Source: Hyphomicrobiaceae bacterium (GTDB lineage: Bacteria; Pseudomonadota; Alphaproteobacteria; Rhizobiales; Hyphomicrobiaceae). From it: a stretch of 64,000 bases of DNA. Numbering within the stretch: position 1 is the stretch's first letter; every line of letters starts with the position of its first letter. Location of the stretch: contig JAKFWF010000025.1 in assembly GCA_021730785.1 (NCBI GenBank), positions 62,001-126,000 of the forward strand. The letters run 5' to 3'. This document shows positions 8,641 to 17,374 of this stretch, in pieces. The position numbers and the translations under genes were made by a program. The notes under the pieces were generated by a model, which searched no databases, was not told the DNA's origin, and was given only the letters and a program-made list of their open reading frames with translations.

Positions 8641-9369
8641 TCAGTCAAACAAGGCTGTTTCCAGTTCACAGATGCTGTCGAGACACACATCCGCGTGGGG
8701 CGTAAGGTCGGCGCGGCTGCCGGTGCCGGTCAACACGCCAACCCGGAGGCCCGCGCCTCCGCGGCGGCCCATTTCGAGGTCATGCCAGTTGTCGCCGACC
8801 ATGGCGATCGACACGGGGGCGAGGCTTATGCTTGCGGCGAAAGCAGCCAGCATGCCGGGCTCGGGCTTGACGCCGTATCCGCTGTCATAGCCGGCGACGA
8901 AATCGATCAGGCCGCTGCATTCGAACCGCGCAAGCGTGCTGTGGATCTCCGCTTCGCTGGCGTTGCTGGCGATGCCCAGGATCAGCCGGCGTGCCCGCAG
9001 GCGGCGAAAGTAGGCGGCAAGGTCCGTCACCGGCACCACCGCGGCGACGCCGGCGCAGAATATGCCATCGAGTTCCCGTGTCAGGGTCGCCGCCTCGAAC
9101 GGGCTGCCGGCAGCGATCCAGGCCGCGGCAATTTCCGCCGCATTGCCGGCGGCGAGCAGGCTGCCACTGCGATAGCGGCCGGTCGCTATGTCAAGCCCAC
9201 CCAATGCCAGAAGGCGAGCCTCCAATGCGGTATCGCCTTGCGAGGCATGCGCTGCCGAGCGTTCATTTATCGGCGCCCAGCTGCGATGGTAATCGAGCAG
9301 GGTGCCGTCCTTGTCGAACAAGATGGCCTTGATCGGCGCGGTTGCTGTATTCAGTCCCGTCACTTGCAT
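8641..9369 (-). CDS. HAD-superfamily hydrolase, phosphoglycolate-phosphatase-like
   Basis: 242 residues from the ATG at 9369. HAD motif I is ILFDKDGTLLDY (nucleophile and acid/base Asp), motif II is the IASNAS stretch (LGIASNASEAEI), motif III Lys is in GYGVKPEPGML, and motif IV is MVGDNWHDLEMGRRGG. The cap is C1-type helical, as in Gph and related small-molecule phosphatases. The substrate is not evident. The open frame continues far upstream, but that part overlaps the divergent marR gene and has no homology-like features, so it is rejected. Confidence 0.88.
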   Translation of the reverse strand: MQVTGLNTATAPIKAILFDKDGTLLDYHRSWAPINERSAAHASQGDTALEARLLALGGLDIATGRYRSGSLLAAGNAAEIAAAWIAAGSPFEAATLTRELDGIFCAGVAAVVPVTDLAAYFRRLRARRLILGIASNASEAEIHSTLARFECSGLIDFVAGYDSGYGVKPEPGMLAAFAASISLAPVSIAMVGDNWHDLEMGRRGGAGLRVGVLTGTGSRADLTPHADVCLDSICELETALFD

Positions 9370-9450
9370 TGTGCTCCGTGGCAGTCCAACACTCGCGACC
9401 GGCTTCTGCAGTTTGGGATGCGGTTTACAACAGGAAAGCGCTTTCGCCGA

Positions 9451-9903
9451 ATGCCGATCGAACCCTGCCTTGCCGAAATCTCCCTGGCCAATGACGATTA
9501 TGTCCTCGATGCCCAGGTCGGCTTCCTGCTGCGGCAGGTCTACCAGCGACACGCCGCGATCTTTGCCGGCGCCATGGGCGATGAGTTGACGTCGATGCAG
9601 TGGGCGGCCCTCGCCAAGCTCGCGGAAATCGGCGCCTGCTCGCAGAACCAGCTCGGTCGGTTGACCGCCATGGACGCCGCCACCATCAAGGGCGTCGTCG
9701 ACCGGCTCGTGCGCGATGGACATGCCGAAACGCAGCGCGATCCCGAGGACGCGCGCCGCATCCAGGTGGCTCTGACGCCGCATGGCCGGGCAACCTATCG
9801 GCGGCTCCAGGTCATGGCCCACAGGATCAGTGCTAAAACGTTGGCACCGCTGCTGCCGCGGGAGCGCGAGATTTTCCTGCGGATGTTGCACAAACTCCTA
9901 TGA
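9451..9903 (+). CDS. MarR-family transcriptional regulator
   Basis: 150 residues. The winged-helix region reads SMQWAALAKLAEIGACSQNQLGRLTAMDAATIKGVVDRLVRDGHAETQRDPEDARRIQVALTPHG, with the DxRR wing (EDARRIQV) typical of MarR. An AGGAAAG lies about 11 bases before the ATG at 9451; a second ATG at 9418 has no ribosome site. It is divergent from the HAD phosphatase gene across 81 bp and upstream of fpr. Ligand and targets are unknown. Confidence 0.9.
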   Translation: MPIEPCLAEISLANDDYVLDAQVGFLLRQVYQRHAAIFAGAMGDELTSMQWAALAKLAEIGACSQNQLGRLTAMDAATIKGVVDRLVRDGHAETQRDPEDARRIQVALTPHGRATYRRLQVMAHRISAKTLAPLLPREREIFLRMLHKLL

Positions 9904-10051
9904 TCATAGGCAAACGACGCGTCGGCGTATGCGCCATATTGACTCACGAATCCGCCGGCTCTAGCGTTTGCATGCTAACAAAAAACTCGTGCACATTGCC
10001 ACCAGATCCGCGCCTCGCTGCCGGGTTCCGGCCGGGATCGGCGGAGACAAC

Positions 10052-10825
10052 ATGAGCAATCTAAATCGCGAACGCGTGTTGTCGGTCCGCCAATGGACCG
10101 ACACCCTGTTCAGCTTTCGCACGACACGGGACCGCGGCTTTCGCTTCGCGAGCGGCCAGTTCACGATGATCGGCCTCGAGGTCATGGGGCGTCCCCTGCT
10201 GCGCGCCTACAGCATGGTGAGTCCGCACTACGATGACACGCTCGAGTTTCTCAGCATCATCGTGCCCGAGGGACCGCTGACGTCGCGCCTGTGCCGGCTG
10301 CAGGTGGACGACGAAGTGCTCGTCAGCCGCAAGGCCACGGGCACACTGGTGCACAACGATGTGGAATCGGGACGCAACCTGTTCCTCATAAGCACCGGCA
10401 CGGGGCTCGCGCCGTTCATGAGCATCATCCGCGATCCAGATGTCTATGAACGGTTCGAGCGGATCATTCTGATGCACGGCTGCCGGGGCGTCGCCGAACT
10501 CGCCTATCGCGAGACGATCGAGACTGCCCTGCCCAACGACGAGTTCCTGGGCGAAACAATACGGCGCAAGCTGCTATATTATCCAACCGTCACGCGCGAG
10601 GATTTCCGCAACCGTGGTCGGGTGACGGAGCTGTTCGAATCGGGGCGGCTTCATGCTGAGTTGAAGTTGCCCGCTGCCGACCCACGCCACGACCGGGTCA
10701 TGCTATGTGGCAGCCCGGCCATGCTGCACGATGCCCGCCGTTATTTCGTGGCGCAAGGCTACCAGGAAGGCAATCACAGTCGCCCGGGCCAGTATGTGAT
10801 CGAAAAAGCATTCGTCGAGCGATAG
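10052..10825 (+). CDS. fpr: ferredoxin--NADP+ reductase
   Basis: 257 residues from ATG 10052 (preceded by GCGGAGA). FAD-binding barrel: FRFASGQFTMIGLEV and RAYSMVSPHYDDTLEFLSI (the RAYS/xxS flavin motif). NADP domain: LFLISTGTGLAPFMSIIRDP and VMLCGSPAMLHD, with the C-terminal YVIEKAFVER of the bacterial subclass I/II Fpr group. It transfers electrons between NADPH and ferredoxin or flavodoxin, supporting Fe-S assembly and oxidative-stress responses. Length is that of E. coli-type FPRs. The N-terminal extension back to 9968 is unsupported. Confidence 0.93.
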   Translation: MSNLNRERVLSVRQWTDTLFSFRTTRDRGFRFASGQFTMIGLEVMGRPLLRAYSMVSPHYDDTLEFLSIIVPEGPLTSRLCRLQVDDEVLVSRKATGTLVHNDVESGRNLFLISTGTGLAPFMSIIRDPDVYERFERIILMHGCRGVAELAYRETIETALPNDEFLGETIRRKLLYYPTVTREDFRNRGRVTELFESGRLHAELKLPAADPRHDRVMLCGSPAMLHDARRYFVAQGYQEGNHSRPGQYVIEKAFVER

Positions 10826-10950
10826 GCGGCAAGGCCGTCCAAGCCGCACGTGTCGCGCCCGAAGGTGGCTCAGGTCGGTGCCGGCTGGTCAGGCGGGCGA
10901 AACGTCCTGTAAGACTTGACCACACAAGAAACACCTAAGGGAGTAGCGCC

Positions 10951-12054
10951 GTGGCCAAAGGCAAGCCGTCGAAGTCGGCAACAGTGAAGTCGAACGCCTT
11001 CAAGATCGCGGTTATTCCAGGCGACGGCATCGGCAACGAGGTGGTGCCGGAGGGCATCCGCGTGCTGGAGGCGGTCGGCCGCCGCTTCGACATCGCCTTC
11101 GAGTGGACGCACTTCGACTGGTCCTGCGAGCGCTTCAAGAAGAAGGGCGCGATGATGCCGGAGGATGGCCTCGACCGCCTGAAGGAGTTCGACGCGATCT
11201 ATCTCGGTGCCGTTGGCTTTCCAGGCGTCCCCGACCACGTATCGCTGTGGGGCCTGCTGATCCCAATCCGCCGCGGCTTCCAGCAGTACATCAACCTGCG
11301 CCCCGTGCGCCTGTTCGAGGGGCTCGCCAGTCCGCTGGCGGGACGCAAGCCGGGCGACATCGACTATTACATCGTCCGTGAGAATAGCGAGGGCGAGTAT
11401 TCCTCGGTCGGCGGCCGCATGTATGCCGGCACCGAAAACGAGATTGCCGTGCAGCAGGCGATGTTCTCCAAGCGCGGCTGCGACCGCGTGATGCGCTATG
11501 CGTTCGATCTGTCGATGTCACGCAAGCGCCGCGAGGTCGTCTCGGCCACCAAGTCGAACGGCATTTCGATCTCGATGCCCTACTGGGACGAGCGCTTCGC
11601 CGACATCGCGAAGGAATATCCAAAGGTCAAGACCAGCCAGTTCCACATCGACATCCTCACCGCCCACCTCGTGCGCAATCCGCACTGGTTCGACGTGATC
11701 GTGGGGTCGAATTTATTCGGCGACATCCTGTCGGATCTGGGTCCAGCGACCACCGGCACCATTGCCATCGCGCCCGGCGCCAATATCAATCCGGAGAAGG
11801 ACTATCCTTCCATGTTCGAGCCCGTGCACGGCTCGGCCCCCGATATCGCCGGCAAAGGGATCGCCAATCCGATCGGGCAGATCTGGTCGGGCGCGATGAT
11901 GCTCGATCACCTGGGGCACAGGCAAGCCGGAGCGGCGATCGTTTCGGCGATCGAAGTACTCCTGGCCGAGCACGACGTGCGTACACCCGACATGGGCGGC
12001 AAGGCCAGCTGCAAGGACCTCGGCAAGGCGCTGGCCGAACTGGTAAAGGGCTGA
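10951..12054 (+). CDS. tartrate/D-malate dehydrogenase of the isocitrate-isopropylmalate dehydrogenase family
   Basis: 367 residues, GTG start at 10951 with AAGGGA nine bases upstream. Family marks are [17 protein letters not shown], the substrate helix [26 protein letters not shown] (the [10 protein letters not shown] form points to tartrate/D-malate rather than 3-isopropylmalate), [17 protein letters not shown], the Mg-binding [15 protein letters not shown] and NAD-site [16 protein letters not shown]. It should oxidise and decarboxylate (D-malate or tartrate to pyruvate or oxaloglycolate) with NAD+ in the cytosol. The N-terminal Lys/Ser-rich 15 residues are an extension. The DUF1185 gene begins 65 bp later on the same strand. 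Confidence 0.88.
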   Translation: MAKGKPSKSATVKSNAFKIAVIPGDGIGNEVVPEGIRVLEAVGRRFDIAFEWTHFDWSCERFKKKGAMMPEDGLDRLKEFDAIYLGAVGFPGVPDHVSLWGLLIPIRRGFQQYINLRPVRLFEGLASPLAGRKPGDIDYYIVRENSEGEYSSVGGRMYAGTENEIAVQQAMFSKRGCDRVMRYAFDLSMSRKRREVVSATKSNGISISMPYWDERFADIAKEYPKVKTSQFHIDILTAHLVRNPHWFDVIVGSNLFGDILSDLGPATTGTIAIAPGANINPEKDYPSMFEPVHGSAPDIAGKGIANPIGQIWSGAMMLDHLGHRQAGAAIVSAIEVLLAEHDVRTPDMGGKASCKDLGKALAELVKG

Positions 12055-12119
12055 GGAGCGACCGATCCCCTGGTTCCAGGATGCGGTTGCGAAATCTATT
12101 TCAATGTGGAAAGTACGTC

Positions 12120-12704
12120 ATGCCAGCCGTCATCCGCAAAATCATCGTCATTGTCGAGGAAACCTGCCGTGAGGCTGGCCATGCGGTCGCGCCGCCGACA
12201 CGCAAGGCGGCCGCGATCGCGGTGATCGAGAACCCGTTCGCCGGCCGCCGGGTCGATGATCTGGCGCCGCTGATTGCGATCGGCGAGGAGTTGGGCGAAC
12301 TTTTGGCCCGGCGCGCCATCGCCGCCCTCGGCATCGCGGGCAGCGCCGCACAGAGCTACGGCAAAGCTGCCATCGTCGGCGAGCTTGGCGAACTCGAACA
12401 CGCGGCCGCCCTGCTGCACCCGAAGATGGGCACACCCGTCCGCGCTGTGCTGGAGAAGGGCGCGGCGCTGATCCCGTCGGCCAAGAAGATGGGCGGCCTG
12501 GGCACCGCGATCGACGTGCCGCTCGGCCACAAGGATGCAGCCTTCGTGCGCAGTCATTTCGATGCGATGGAGGTACGCATTGCCGATGCGCCGCGCGGGG
12601 CCGAGATTTTGGTCGCGATCGTGGTCACGGACAGCGGCCGGCCCGCGCCACGCGTCGGCGGGCTCACGGTGCCGCAGATCAAGGGCGTGGACGGGTTGCG
12701 CTGA
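12120..12704 (+). CDS. amino acid synthesis family (DUF1185) protein
   Basis: 194 residues from ATG 12120. RKIIVIVEETCREAGHAV, AAIAVIENPFAGR, VDDLAPLIAIGEELGELLARRA, SYGKAAIVGELGELEHAAALLHPKMG, LGTAIDVPLGHKDAAFVRSHFDAM and VVTDSGRPAPRVGG are characteristic of PF06684 (AA_synth). The family forms a Bacillus chorismate mutase-like trimer fold and is often encoded beside amidases or dehydrogenases in proteobacteria, but its reaction is not known. It likely shares a transcript with the preceding dehydrogenase. A start at 12081 would add 13 residues and has no good ribosome site. Confidence 0.85.
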   Translation: MPAVIRKIIVIVEETCREAGHAVAPPTRKAAAIAVIENPFAGRRVDDLAPLIAIGEELGELLARRAIAALGIAGSAAQSYGKAAIVGELGELEHAAALLHPKMGTPVRAVLEKGAALIPSAKKMGGLGTAIDVPLGHKDAAFVRSHFDAMEVRIADAPRGAEILVAIVVTDSGRPAPRVGGLTVPQIKGVDGLR

Positions 12705-12716
12705 AACACCCGGCCG

Positions 12717-13037
12717 TCAGACCAGCAGCAGCGGCGTTTTCTCGACAATCTTGTTGCCGGTATCGTCGATCCAGGTGAACTCGAATTCTCCGGGCGTCGT
12801 CACGCGCATATGGAACGCGATGTAGGGGTTGGCCGAAATGCCCGGCAGCAGATCCGCCTCAAACACCACCCGGCCATTGAACGTCGCGATAAACGCGTGA
12901 ACGATGTTGCGCGGCACGATCTTGCCATCCGCATCGCGGCGCAGGCCAGTCTCCATGACATGGCCGATGAGGGTTTTGACCTCGATGATGTCGCCGAGCC
13001 TGGCGTTGTCGGGTAGCCGGATGCGCGGCTTGTTCAT
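12717..13037 (-). CDS. soxZ: thiosulfate-oxidation carrier complex subunit SoxZ
   Basis: 106 residues from the ATG at 13037. PRIRLPDNARLGDIIEVKTLIGHVMETGLRRD, the VHAFIATFNGRVVFEADLLPGISANPYIAFHMRV core and GEFEFTWIDDTG are the SoxZ immunoglobulin-like fold. SoxZ forms a heterodimer with SoxY that holds the sulfur substrate during periplasmic thiosulfate oxidation. It follows soxY with 8 bases between stop and start, so the two are one operon. The rest of the Sox system (soxAX, soxB, soxCD) is not in the window. Confidence 0.95.
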   Translation of the reverse strand: MNKPRIRLPDNARLGDIIEVKTLIGHVMETGLRRDADGKIVPRNIVHAFIATFNGRVVFEADLLPGISANPYIAFHMRVTTPGEFEFTWIDDTGNKIVEKTPLLLV

Positions 13038-13045
13038 GCTGCCCC

Positions 13046-13561
13046 CTATCCGCCGCAACCGCCGATGGTGACTTTCACATTCTTCGTGCGCCTCAGGAAC
13101 GTGCCATCGCCCAGTTCAGCCAGCGCGACGATATCCTGTGACTTCGCCAATCGAATGCGCGCCGACACCACGGCCTTGCCGCTGTCCGGCGTAAAGCGGA
13201 ACGTGGCAATCAGCGGCCGCAGGTTGCCGGTCGAATAGATGCGCAGCGAGCGGACGAAGTCGTTGGCCGTCATCGCGCTTGGCACCATCACGGTCATTGG
13301 CACCACGTTGCCGTTCTCGGCGATTTCCGGCAACTCGAGGATGATGCGGCCGTCGACCACTTTGGCGTCGCCCGTCAGCACGTTGATCGCGGTTTCCCAG
13401 GATTCCGTCGCGCCGGCCGCCTTGGCCTCGGGAAGAGCATCAAGCAGCGGTGCCTTTTCCTCGGCACGCGGCCCGACGGCGGCACTGGTCAAAGTCAATG
13501 CACAAGCCCCCGCGGCGATCACAAAATCGCGGCGGTTAGATGTGCGCTGCAGCTCTGACAT
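13046..13561 (-). CDS. soxY: thiosulfate-oxidation carrier protein SoxY
   Basis: 171 residues. A Tat-type signal (SNRRDFVIAAGACALTLTSAA) fits a folded SoxYZ exported as a pair. The domain runs through AINVLTGDAKVVDGRIILELPEIAENGNVVPMTV and SLRIYSTGNLRPLIATFRFTP. It ends in TIGGCGG, the flexible swinging arm whose cysteine carries the sulfane-sulfonate intermediates. The start at 13561 places the twin arginine near residues 10-11; longer starts run into the divergent gene's leader. Transcribed with soxZ; divergent from a thioredoxin-like gene. Confidence 0.95.
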   Translation of the reverse strand: MSELQRTSNRRDFVIAAGACALTLTSAAVGPRAEEKAPLLDALPEAKAAGATESWETAINVLTGDAKVVDGRIILELPEIAENGNVVPMTVMVPSAMTANDFVRSLRIYSTGNLRPLIATFRFTPDSGKAVVSARIRLAKSQDIVALAELGDGTFLRRTKNVKVTIGGCGG

Positions 13562-13685
13562 GCCTGTGAGCCCCTCTTGTGTGGTTGCCCGTAGCATATA
13601 TGGTTGCTTGGTCGCAATTGCCCGCATGGGGCGTTCTGAGAAAGACCACGGTTTGAGTACAAACCAAAATCTCGCCAGTGAGAAC

Positions 13686-14066
13686 ATGACCCGCCGGGCA
13701 ATTTTGGGCCTTGGGCTCGTGGCTTTGGCTGCCGGGCCAGCGGCTGCGACTTCGACTCACGAACTTGTGATGGTCGAGGCACCCGACTGTCACTACTGCC
13801 GCCGCTGGCATGCGGAGGTCGGCCAAGCCTATCCCAACAGTCCGGAAGGCAAGTTCGCGCCGCTGCGTCGCGTCAATATCGGTGCGCCGGAACTCAGTCA
13901 CTTGACGAGCTTGCGCTACACGCCGACGTTCGTGCTGCTGCAAGGGCGGCAGGAGATCGGCCGGATCGTTGGCTATCCGGGCGCCAGTTTCTTCTGGGAA
14001 TTGCTGGCGGGACTGCTGGGCAAGACCCCCTTCGCCAGTCAGCTGGTGGAAGACATCAGGACCTGA
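13686..14066 (+). CDS. periplasmic thioredoxin-fold protein, SoxS/SoxW-like
   Basis: 126 residues. A signal peptide (MTRRAILGLGLVALAAGPAAA) is followed by ELVMVEAPDCHYCRRWHAEVG, giving a CHYC (CxxC) redox motif, and SLRYTPTFVLLQGRQEIGRIVGYPG with the cis-proline loop (TP). In Sox clusters a divergent periplasmic thiol-disulfide protein of this size (SoxS or SoxW) keeps the SoxY cysteine active. Position and export signal support that role here; the exact subtype is not decided. The gene starts 124 bp from soxY, so the gap should hold two back-to-back promoters. Confidence 0.82.
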   Translation: MTRRAILGLGLVALAAGPAAATSTHELVMVEAPDCHYCRRWHAEVGQAYPNSPEGKFAPLRRVNIGAPELSHLTSLRYTPTFVLLQGRQEIGRIVGYPGASFFWELLAGLLGKTPFASQLVEDIRT

Positions 14067-14095
14067 GCGTCCGATCGGCGAACCGGACGAGTAGC

Positions 14096-14794
14096 ATGAA
14101 AATCCACCAGCACATCCACGACATTCCTGCCGCCAACGGCTCGCCTTGCGGGCAGAACGCGACGCTGCATGCGCCGATCTCGGCCGACGGCACGCCTGAA
14201 CTCGGCCGCCTCTACCAGGTGCCGGCGCGCCAGGGCCGCGCGGTGCGCGTCGCCAAGGGCCAGACCATCGAGGTGATCAACACGCACGGCACGCAGGTGT
14301 GCGACTTCTGGGCGTTCTCGGCCGCCAACACGAGCGAGTTCATGTCCTGGGAGCACGGCCGAGCCATGATCAGCCGCGTGATCCCCAAGGTCGGCGATCC
14401 GCTCGGAACCAACCGCCGCCGGGCGATCCTCACCCTCACCGAGGACACCTCGCCCGGCATCCACGACACTTTGATGTCGGCCTGCGACCTGTTCCGCTAC
14501 ATCAATTTCGGCGTGAAGGAGTACCACGACAACTGCGCCGACAACCTGCGTATGGCCATGATGGCGATCGGCCAGTCGGTCCTGGAAGTGCCGCAGCCGT
14601 TCAATCTTTGGATGAACATTCCGGTTAAGGCCGATTGGAGCGTCGACTGGCTGCCGCCGGTATCTAAGGCCGGCGACAAGGTCCGCATGCGTGCCGACAT
14701 GGACTGCATCTGCGCCATGAGCGCCTGTCCCCAGGACATGATCCCGATCAACAACATGATGCCGGTCGACCTGCACTTCCGGGTGGTGGCCTGA
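14096..14794 (+). CDS. DUF1989 / urea carboxylase-associated family protein
   Basis: 232 residues. VPARQGRAVRVAKGQTIEVINTHGTQVCDFWAF, SWEHGRAMISRVIPKVGDPLGTNRRRAILTLTEDTSPGIHDTLMSACD and a second metal-type cysteine cluster RADMDCICAMSACPQDMIPINN are diagnostic of DUF1989 (UAAP-type) proteins. The family accompanies urea carboxylase or purine/creatinine breakdown in some genomes and is thought to form a beta-barrel with metal-binding residues; here no urea carboxylase is near. It starts 29 bp after the thioredoxin-like gene on the same strand, though a functional link is not implied. Confidence 0.87.
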   Translation: MKIHQHIHDIPAANGSPCGQNATLHAPISADGTPELGRLYQVPARQGRAVRVAKGQTIEVINTHGTQVCDFWAFSAANTSEFMSWEHGRAMISRVIPKVGDPLGTNRRRAILTLTEDTSPGIHDTLMSACDLFRYINFGVKEYHDNCADNLRMAMMAIGQSVLEVPQPFNLWMNIPVKADWSVDWLPPVSKAGDKVRMRADMDCICAMSACPQDMIPINNMMPVDLHFRVVA

Positions 14795-15002
14795 CGAGCT
14801 GCGGTCGTCGGCCCGCTGATTTGACAGGCTGTAGGCGCGGCGCTGTCGCATGACAGAGTCGGCTGAATTTCAAGAAATTCGAACCGTTGGGCGCATGGGC
14901 CACCTCAGAGGTGCGCCGGACGCTTGCGCGGGCTGGCCAGGGCAACTAATCGAACGAGCCAGATCGACGGCTCGGGCACGGCAACCAGAGGATCAATTCC
15001 CA

Positions 15003-15977
15003 ATGCGCATTCTCATCATCGGCGGCGCCGGCATGGTTGGGCGCAAGCTGGCCGAGCGCCTCGCCAAGGACGGCCGGCTCGGCACACGAGAAATCTCGCA
15101 CCTCACCTTGCAGGACGTGGTGGCGGCAGAGAAACCGGCCGGTGCCAAGGTTGCAGTCGACATCGTGACCGGCGACTTGTCCGACCCCGCCTCCGCGCCC
15201 AAGCTCGTTGCATCGAAGCCGGACGTCATCTTCCACTTGGCGGCCATCGTCTCGGGCGAGGCCGAACTGGAGTTCGACAAAGGCTATCGCATCAATCTGG
15301 ACGGCACCCGCTACCTGCTCGAAGCCGTACGTCAGGCTGGTAACAAGCCGCGCGTGGTGTTCACGTCCTCGATCGCGGTGTTCGGCGCACCCTTCCCCGA
15401 CAAGATCGGCGACGAGTTCTTCACGACCCCACTGACCTCCTACGGCACCCAGAAGGCGATCGGCGAGCTGCTGCTGGCCGACTATACCCGCAAGGGCTTT
15501 CTCGATGGCGTCGGCATCCGGCTGCCCACCATCTGCGTCCGGCCGGGCAAGCCCAACAAAGCGGCCTCGGGCTTCTTCTCCAACATCATGCGCGAGCCGC
15601 TCGCCGGCCTGGAGGCCAACCTGCCCGTGTCCGAAGACGTGCGCCACTGGCATGCGAGCCCGCGCTCAGCCGTCGGCTTCCTGCTCCATGCGGCCACCAT
15701 AGAGGGCGACAAGATTGGCCTGCGCCGCAATCTGTCCATGCCCGGCCTATCGGTGACGGTCGGCGAGCAGATCGCGGCGCTGCGCAGGGTCGCCGGCGAC
15801 AAGGTCGCCGCCCGCATCACCCGCATTCCCGATCCGGCCATCGTGAAGATTGTCGACGGCTGGCCGCGCAACTTCGAGACAAAGCGGGCGCAGGCGCTCG
15901 GCTTCGCGGCTGAATCCTCATTCGAGGAGATCATCAAGGTGCATATCGATGACGAACTCGGCGGGCGGATCGTGTGA
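15003..15977 (+). CDS. denD: NAD-dependent epimerase/dehydratase-type SDR, D-erythronate dehydrogenase-like
   Basis: 324 residues. The extended-SDR Rossmann motif is IGGAGMVGRKLAERLAKDG. FHLAAIVSGEAELEFDKGYRINLDGTRYLLEAV is close to the DenD signature. The catalytic Ser is in VFTSSIAVFGAP and the YxxxK in TSYGTQKAIGELLLADY. In the four-carbon acid sugar pathway DenD oxidises D-erythronate to 2-keto-D-erythronate; the usual partners (DenK/OtnK, OtnC, OtnI) are absent here, so the symbol is a family assignment only. The start at 15003 is the natural fold start; the open frame extends upstream without support. Confidence 0.8.
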   Translation: MRILIIGGAGMVGRKLAERLAKDGRLGTREISHLTLQDVVAAEKPAGAKVAVDIVTGDLSDPASAPKLVASKPDVIFHLAAIVSGEAELEFDKGYRINLDGTRYLLEAVRQAGNKPRVVFTSSIAVFGAPFPDKIGDEFFTTPLTSYGTQKAIGELLLADYTRKGFLDGVGIRLPTICVRPGKPNKAASGFFSNIMREPLAGLEANLPVSEDVRHWHASPRSAVGFLLHAATIEGDKIGLRRNLSMPGLSVTVGEQIAALRRVAGDKVAARITRIPDPAIVKIVDGWPRNFETKRAQALGFAAESSFEEIIKVHIDDELGGRIV

Positions 15978-16447
15978 GACGCACCGGCATCCTCGGCGCC
16001 GGCGATTGGCCAGCGGCTTGGAAAAATAGTTCTTCTCCCGTAAGTCGCCCAAAGTGCGTGCCGGAGCTGATGCTGTCCCATGGCGGACGCTCGGGCCGCC
16101 CTGGAGATTGTGCTGCCATCGGACCTGTGACATTTTGGTCAAGTCGACAAGAAAGTCATGGAATTCGCAACCGAGAGGGCGCAAAACGCGTACAGAACCG
16201 CGTAGAGACAGGCGTCGGGGCGTCGACTTTCCAGGGGTGCATCCTCGAACTGGATCACGCGCACTCCGGATGGAACCGGTGGGGGGTGAAGGCAGTCGGC
16301 AGAGGCGGGACACTGCCAGGCTGAACAGATCGTTCAGGTACCGTTCATCGCCAAAAGCACACTTTACCGCCACTTCCCGAGAACTCGCCAAAAACTCCAC
16401 ACTATCGGTTTCACGTGCGTACGCGCACATCTCAATCGAGGCCTTAG
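15978..16447. other. gene-free 470-bp leader upstream of ribA
   Basis: No reading frame here resembles a protein on either strand. I looked for an FMN riboswitch because ribA follows; a TCCGGATGG string occurs near 16265, but the other conserved RFN helices are absent, so none is called. The stretch may carry the ribA promoter and an untranslated leader. Confidence 0.5.
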
Positions 16448-17218
16448 ATGACGAATGCCACTTTCTCGGTCCAGCCTGTCACGCGGGACGTTCGCGTTCC
16501 GCTGCAGGACACGGGCCCCGTCCGGTCTGGCTCGACCCTGTTTCAGGTCATCAAGTCGAAACTCCCAGGTCCCGCCCTGCTCAACGGTGCGGCCCTCAAG
16601 GTCCCGTCGGAGGAACCGATTTTCCGCGATACCGCCCACACCGTGCTGCCGATGGAGTACAAAGGCCGCGACATCATGATGGAAGCACACGCCTATGAGG
16701 ACGACAGTGCGTCCTACCAGGCCATGGCGCTTGTCTACCGCAAGGCAGGCGTCAAGCAGGGCGCGCCCTACGTGCGCGTGCACAGCGGCTGCGTGACCGG
16801 CGACATCTTCCACTCGCTGCGCTGCGACTGCTACCAGCAACTGCAGAAGGCGCTCGACCGCGTGGTCGAGAGCGAGAACGGCGTGATCTTGTACTTCCCC
16901 TATCATGAGGGCCGCGGGATCGGTCTCGTCGCCAAGTTGAAGGCCTATGCCGAGCAGGATCGTGGTCTCGACACGGTCGATGCCAACCTTGCGATCGGCG
17001 CACCCGTCGATGCCCGCGACTACGAGCTCGCAGTGAAAATCCTGCGCGATCTCGACATCACCGACATTCGCCTCATGACCAACAATCCGTTGAAGGTCGA
17101 AGCGCTGCGCAAGTACGGCATCAACGTCGTGGAGCAGGTTCCTCACGTGATCGAGGCGCAGGAGCATAACGAGCGCTATCTCGCGACCAAGCGTGAACGC
17201 ATGGACCACAAGATCTGA
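16448..17218 (+). CDS. ribA: GTP cyclohydrolase II
   Basis: 256 residues. The zinc site is VHSGCVTGDIFHSLRCDC (three Cys). YHEGRGIGLVAKLKAY holds the catalytic Arg/Tyr region, and DIRLMTNNPLKVEALRKYGINVVEQVPHV the guanine/product end. The enzyme opens GTP to 2,5-diamino-6-ribosylamino-4-pyrimidinone phosphate, formate and pyrophosphate, the first riboflavin step. It is a stand-alone RibA with about 70 extra N-terminal residues and not fused to RibB. Monocistronic, with a strong terminator immediately after. Confidence 0.93.
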   Translation: MTNATFSVQPVTRDVRVPLQDTGPVRSGSTLFQVIKSKLPGPALLNGAALKVPSEEPIFRDTAHTVLPMEYKGRDIMMEAHAYEDDSASYQAMALVYRKAGVKQGAPYVRVHSGCVTGDIFHSLRCDCYQQLQKALDRVVESENGVILYFPYHEGRGIGLVAKLKAYAEQDRGLDTVDANLAIGAPVDARDYELAVKILRDLDITDIRLMTNNPLKVEALRKYGINVVEQVPHVIEAQEHNERYLATKRERMDHKI

Positions 17219-17261
17219 GGGCGTGCTCGTTCGACGATCGGCGCCCTTTCAGAAGTTCTTG

Positions 17262-17309
17262 AACAACGGCCCGGCTGGCATTCGTCCAGCCGGGCCGTTG
17301 TTTGTTGTT
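17262..17309 (+). terminator. strong intrinsic terminator after ribA
   Basis: A perfect 17-bp stem (17262-17278 with 17286-17302, outer arm AACAACGG/CCGTTGTT, inner CCCGGCTGG/CCAGCCGGG) with a 7-base loop is followed by TTTGTTGTT. It lies between the convergent ribA and ndvA genes and probably works for both. Confidence 0.92.
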
Positions 17310-17374
17310 GCTCGCTTTTGGCTGCGCACTGTCGGTGATCGGCGTCCAGGCAGAATGCAGTGCAGAATTGAGGC

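Noticed and set aside
8695-9450. Upstream extension of the MarR gene at 9451 across the HAD phosphatase
   Set aside because: The extra 250 residues overlap a well-supported minus-strand gene and lack homology-like features.
15978-16447. FMN riboswitch upstream of ribA
   Set aside because: Only a TCCGGATGG fragment is seen; the other conserved RFN helices and the junction are absent.
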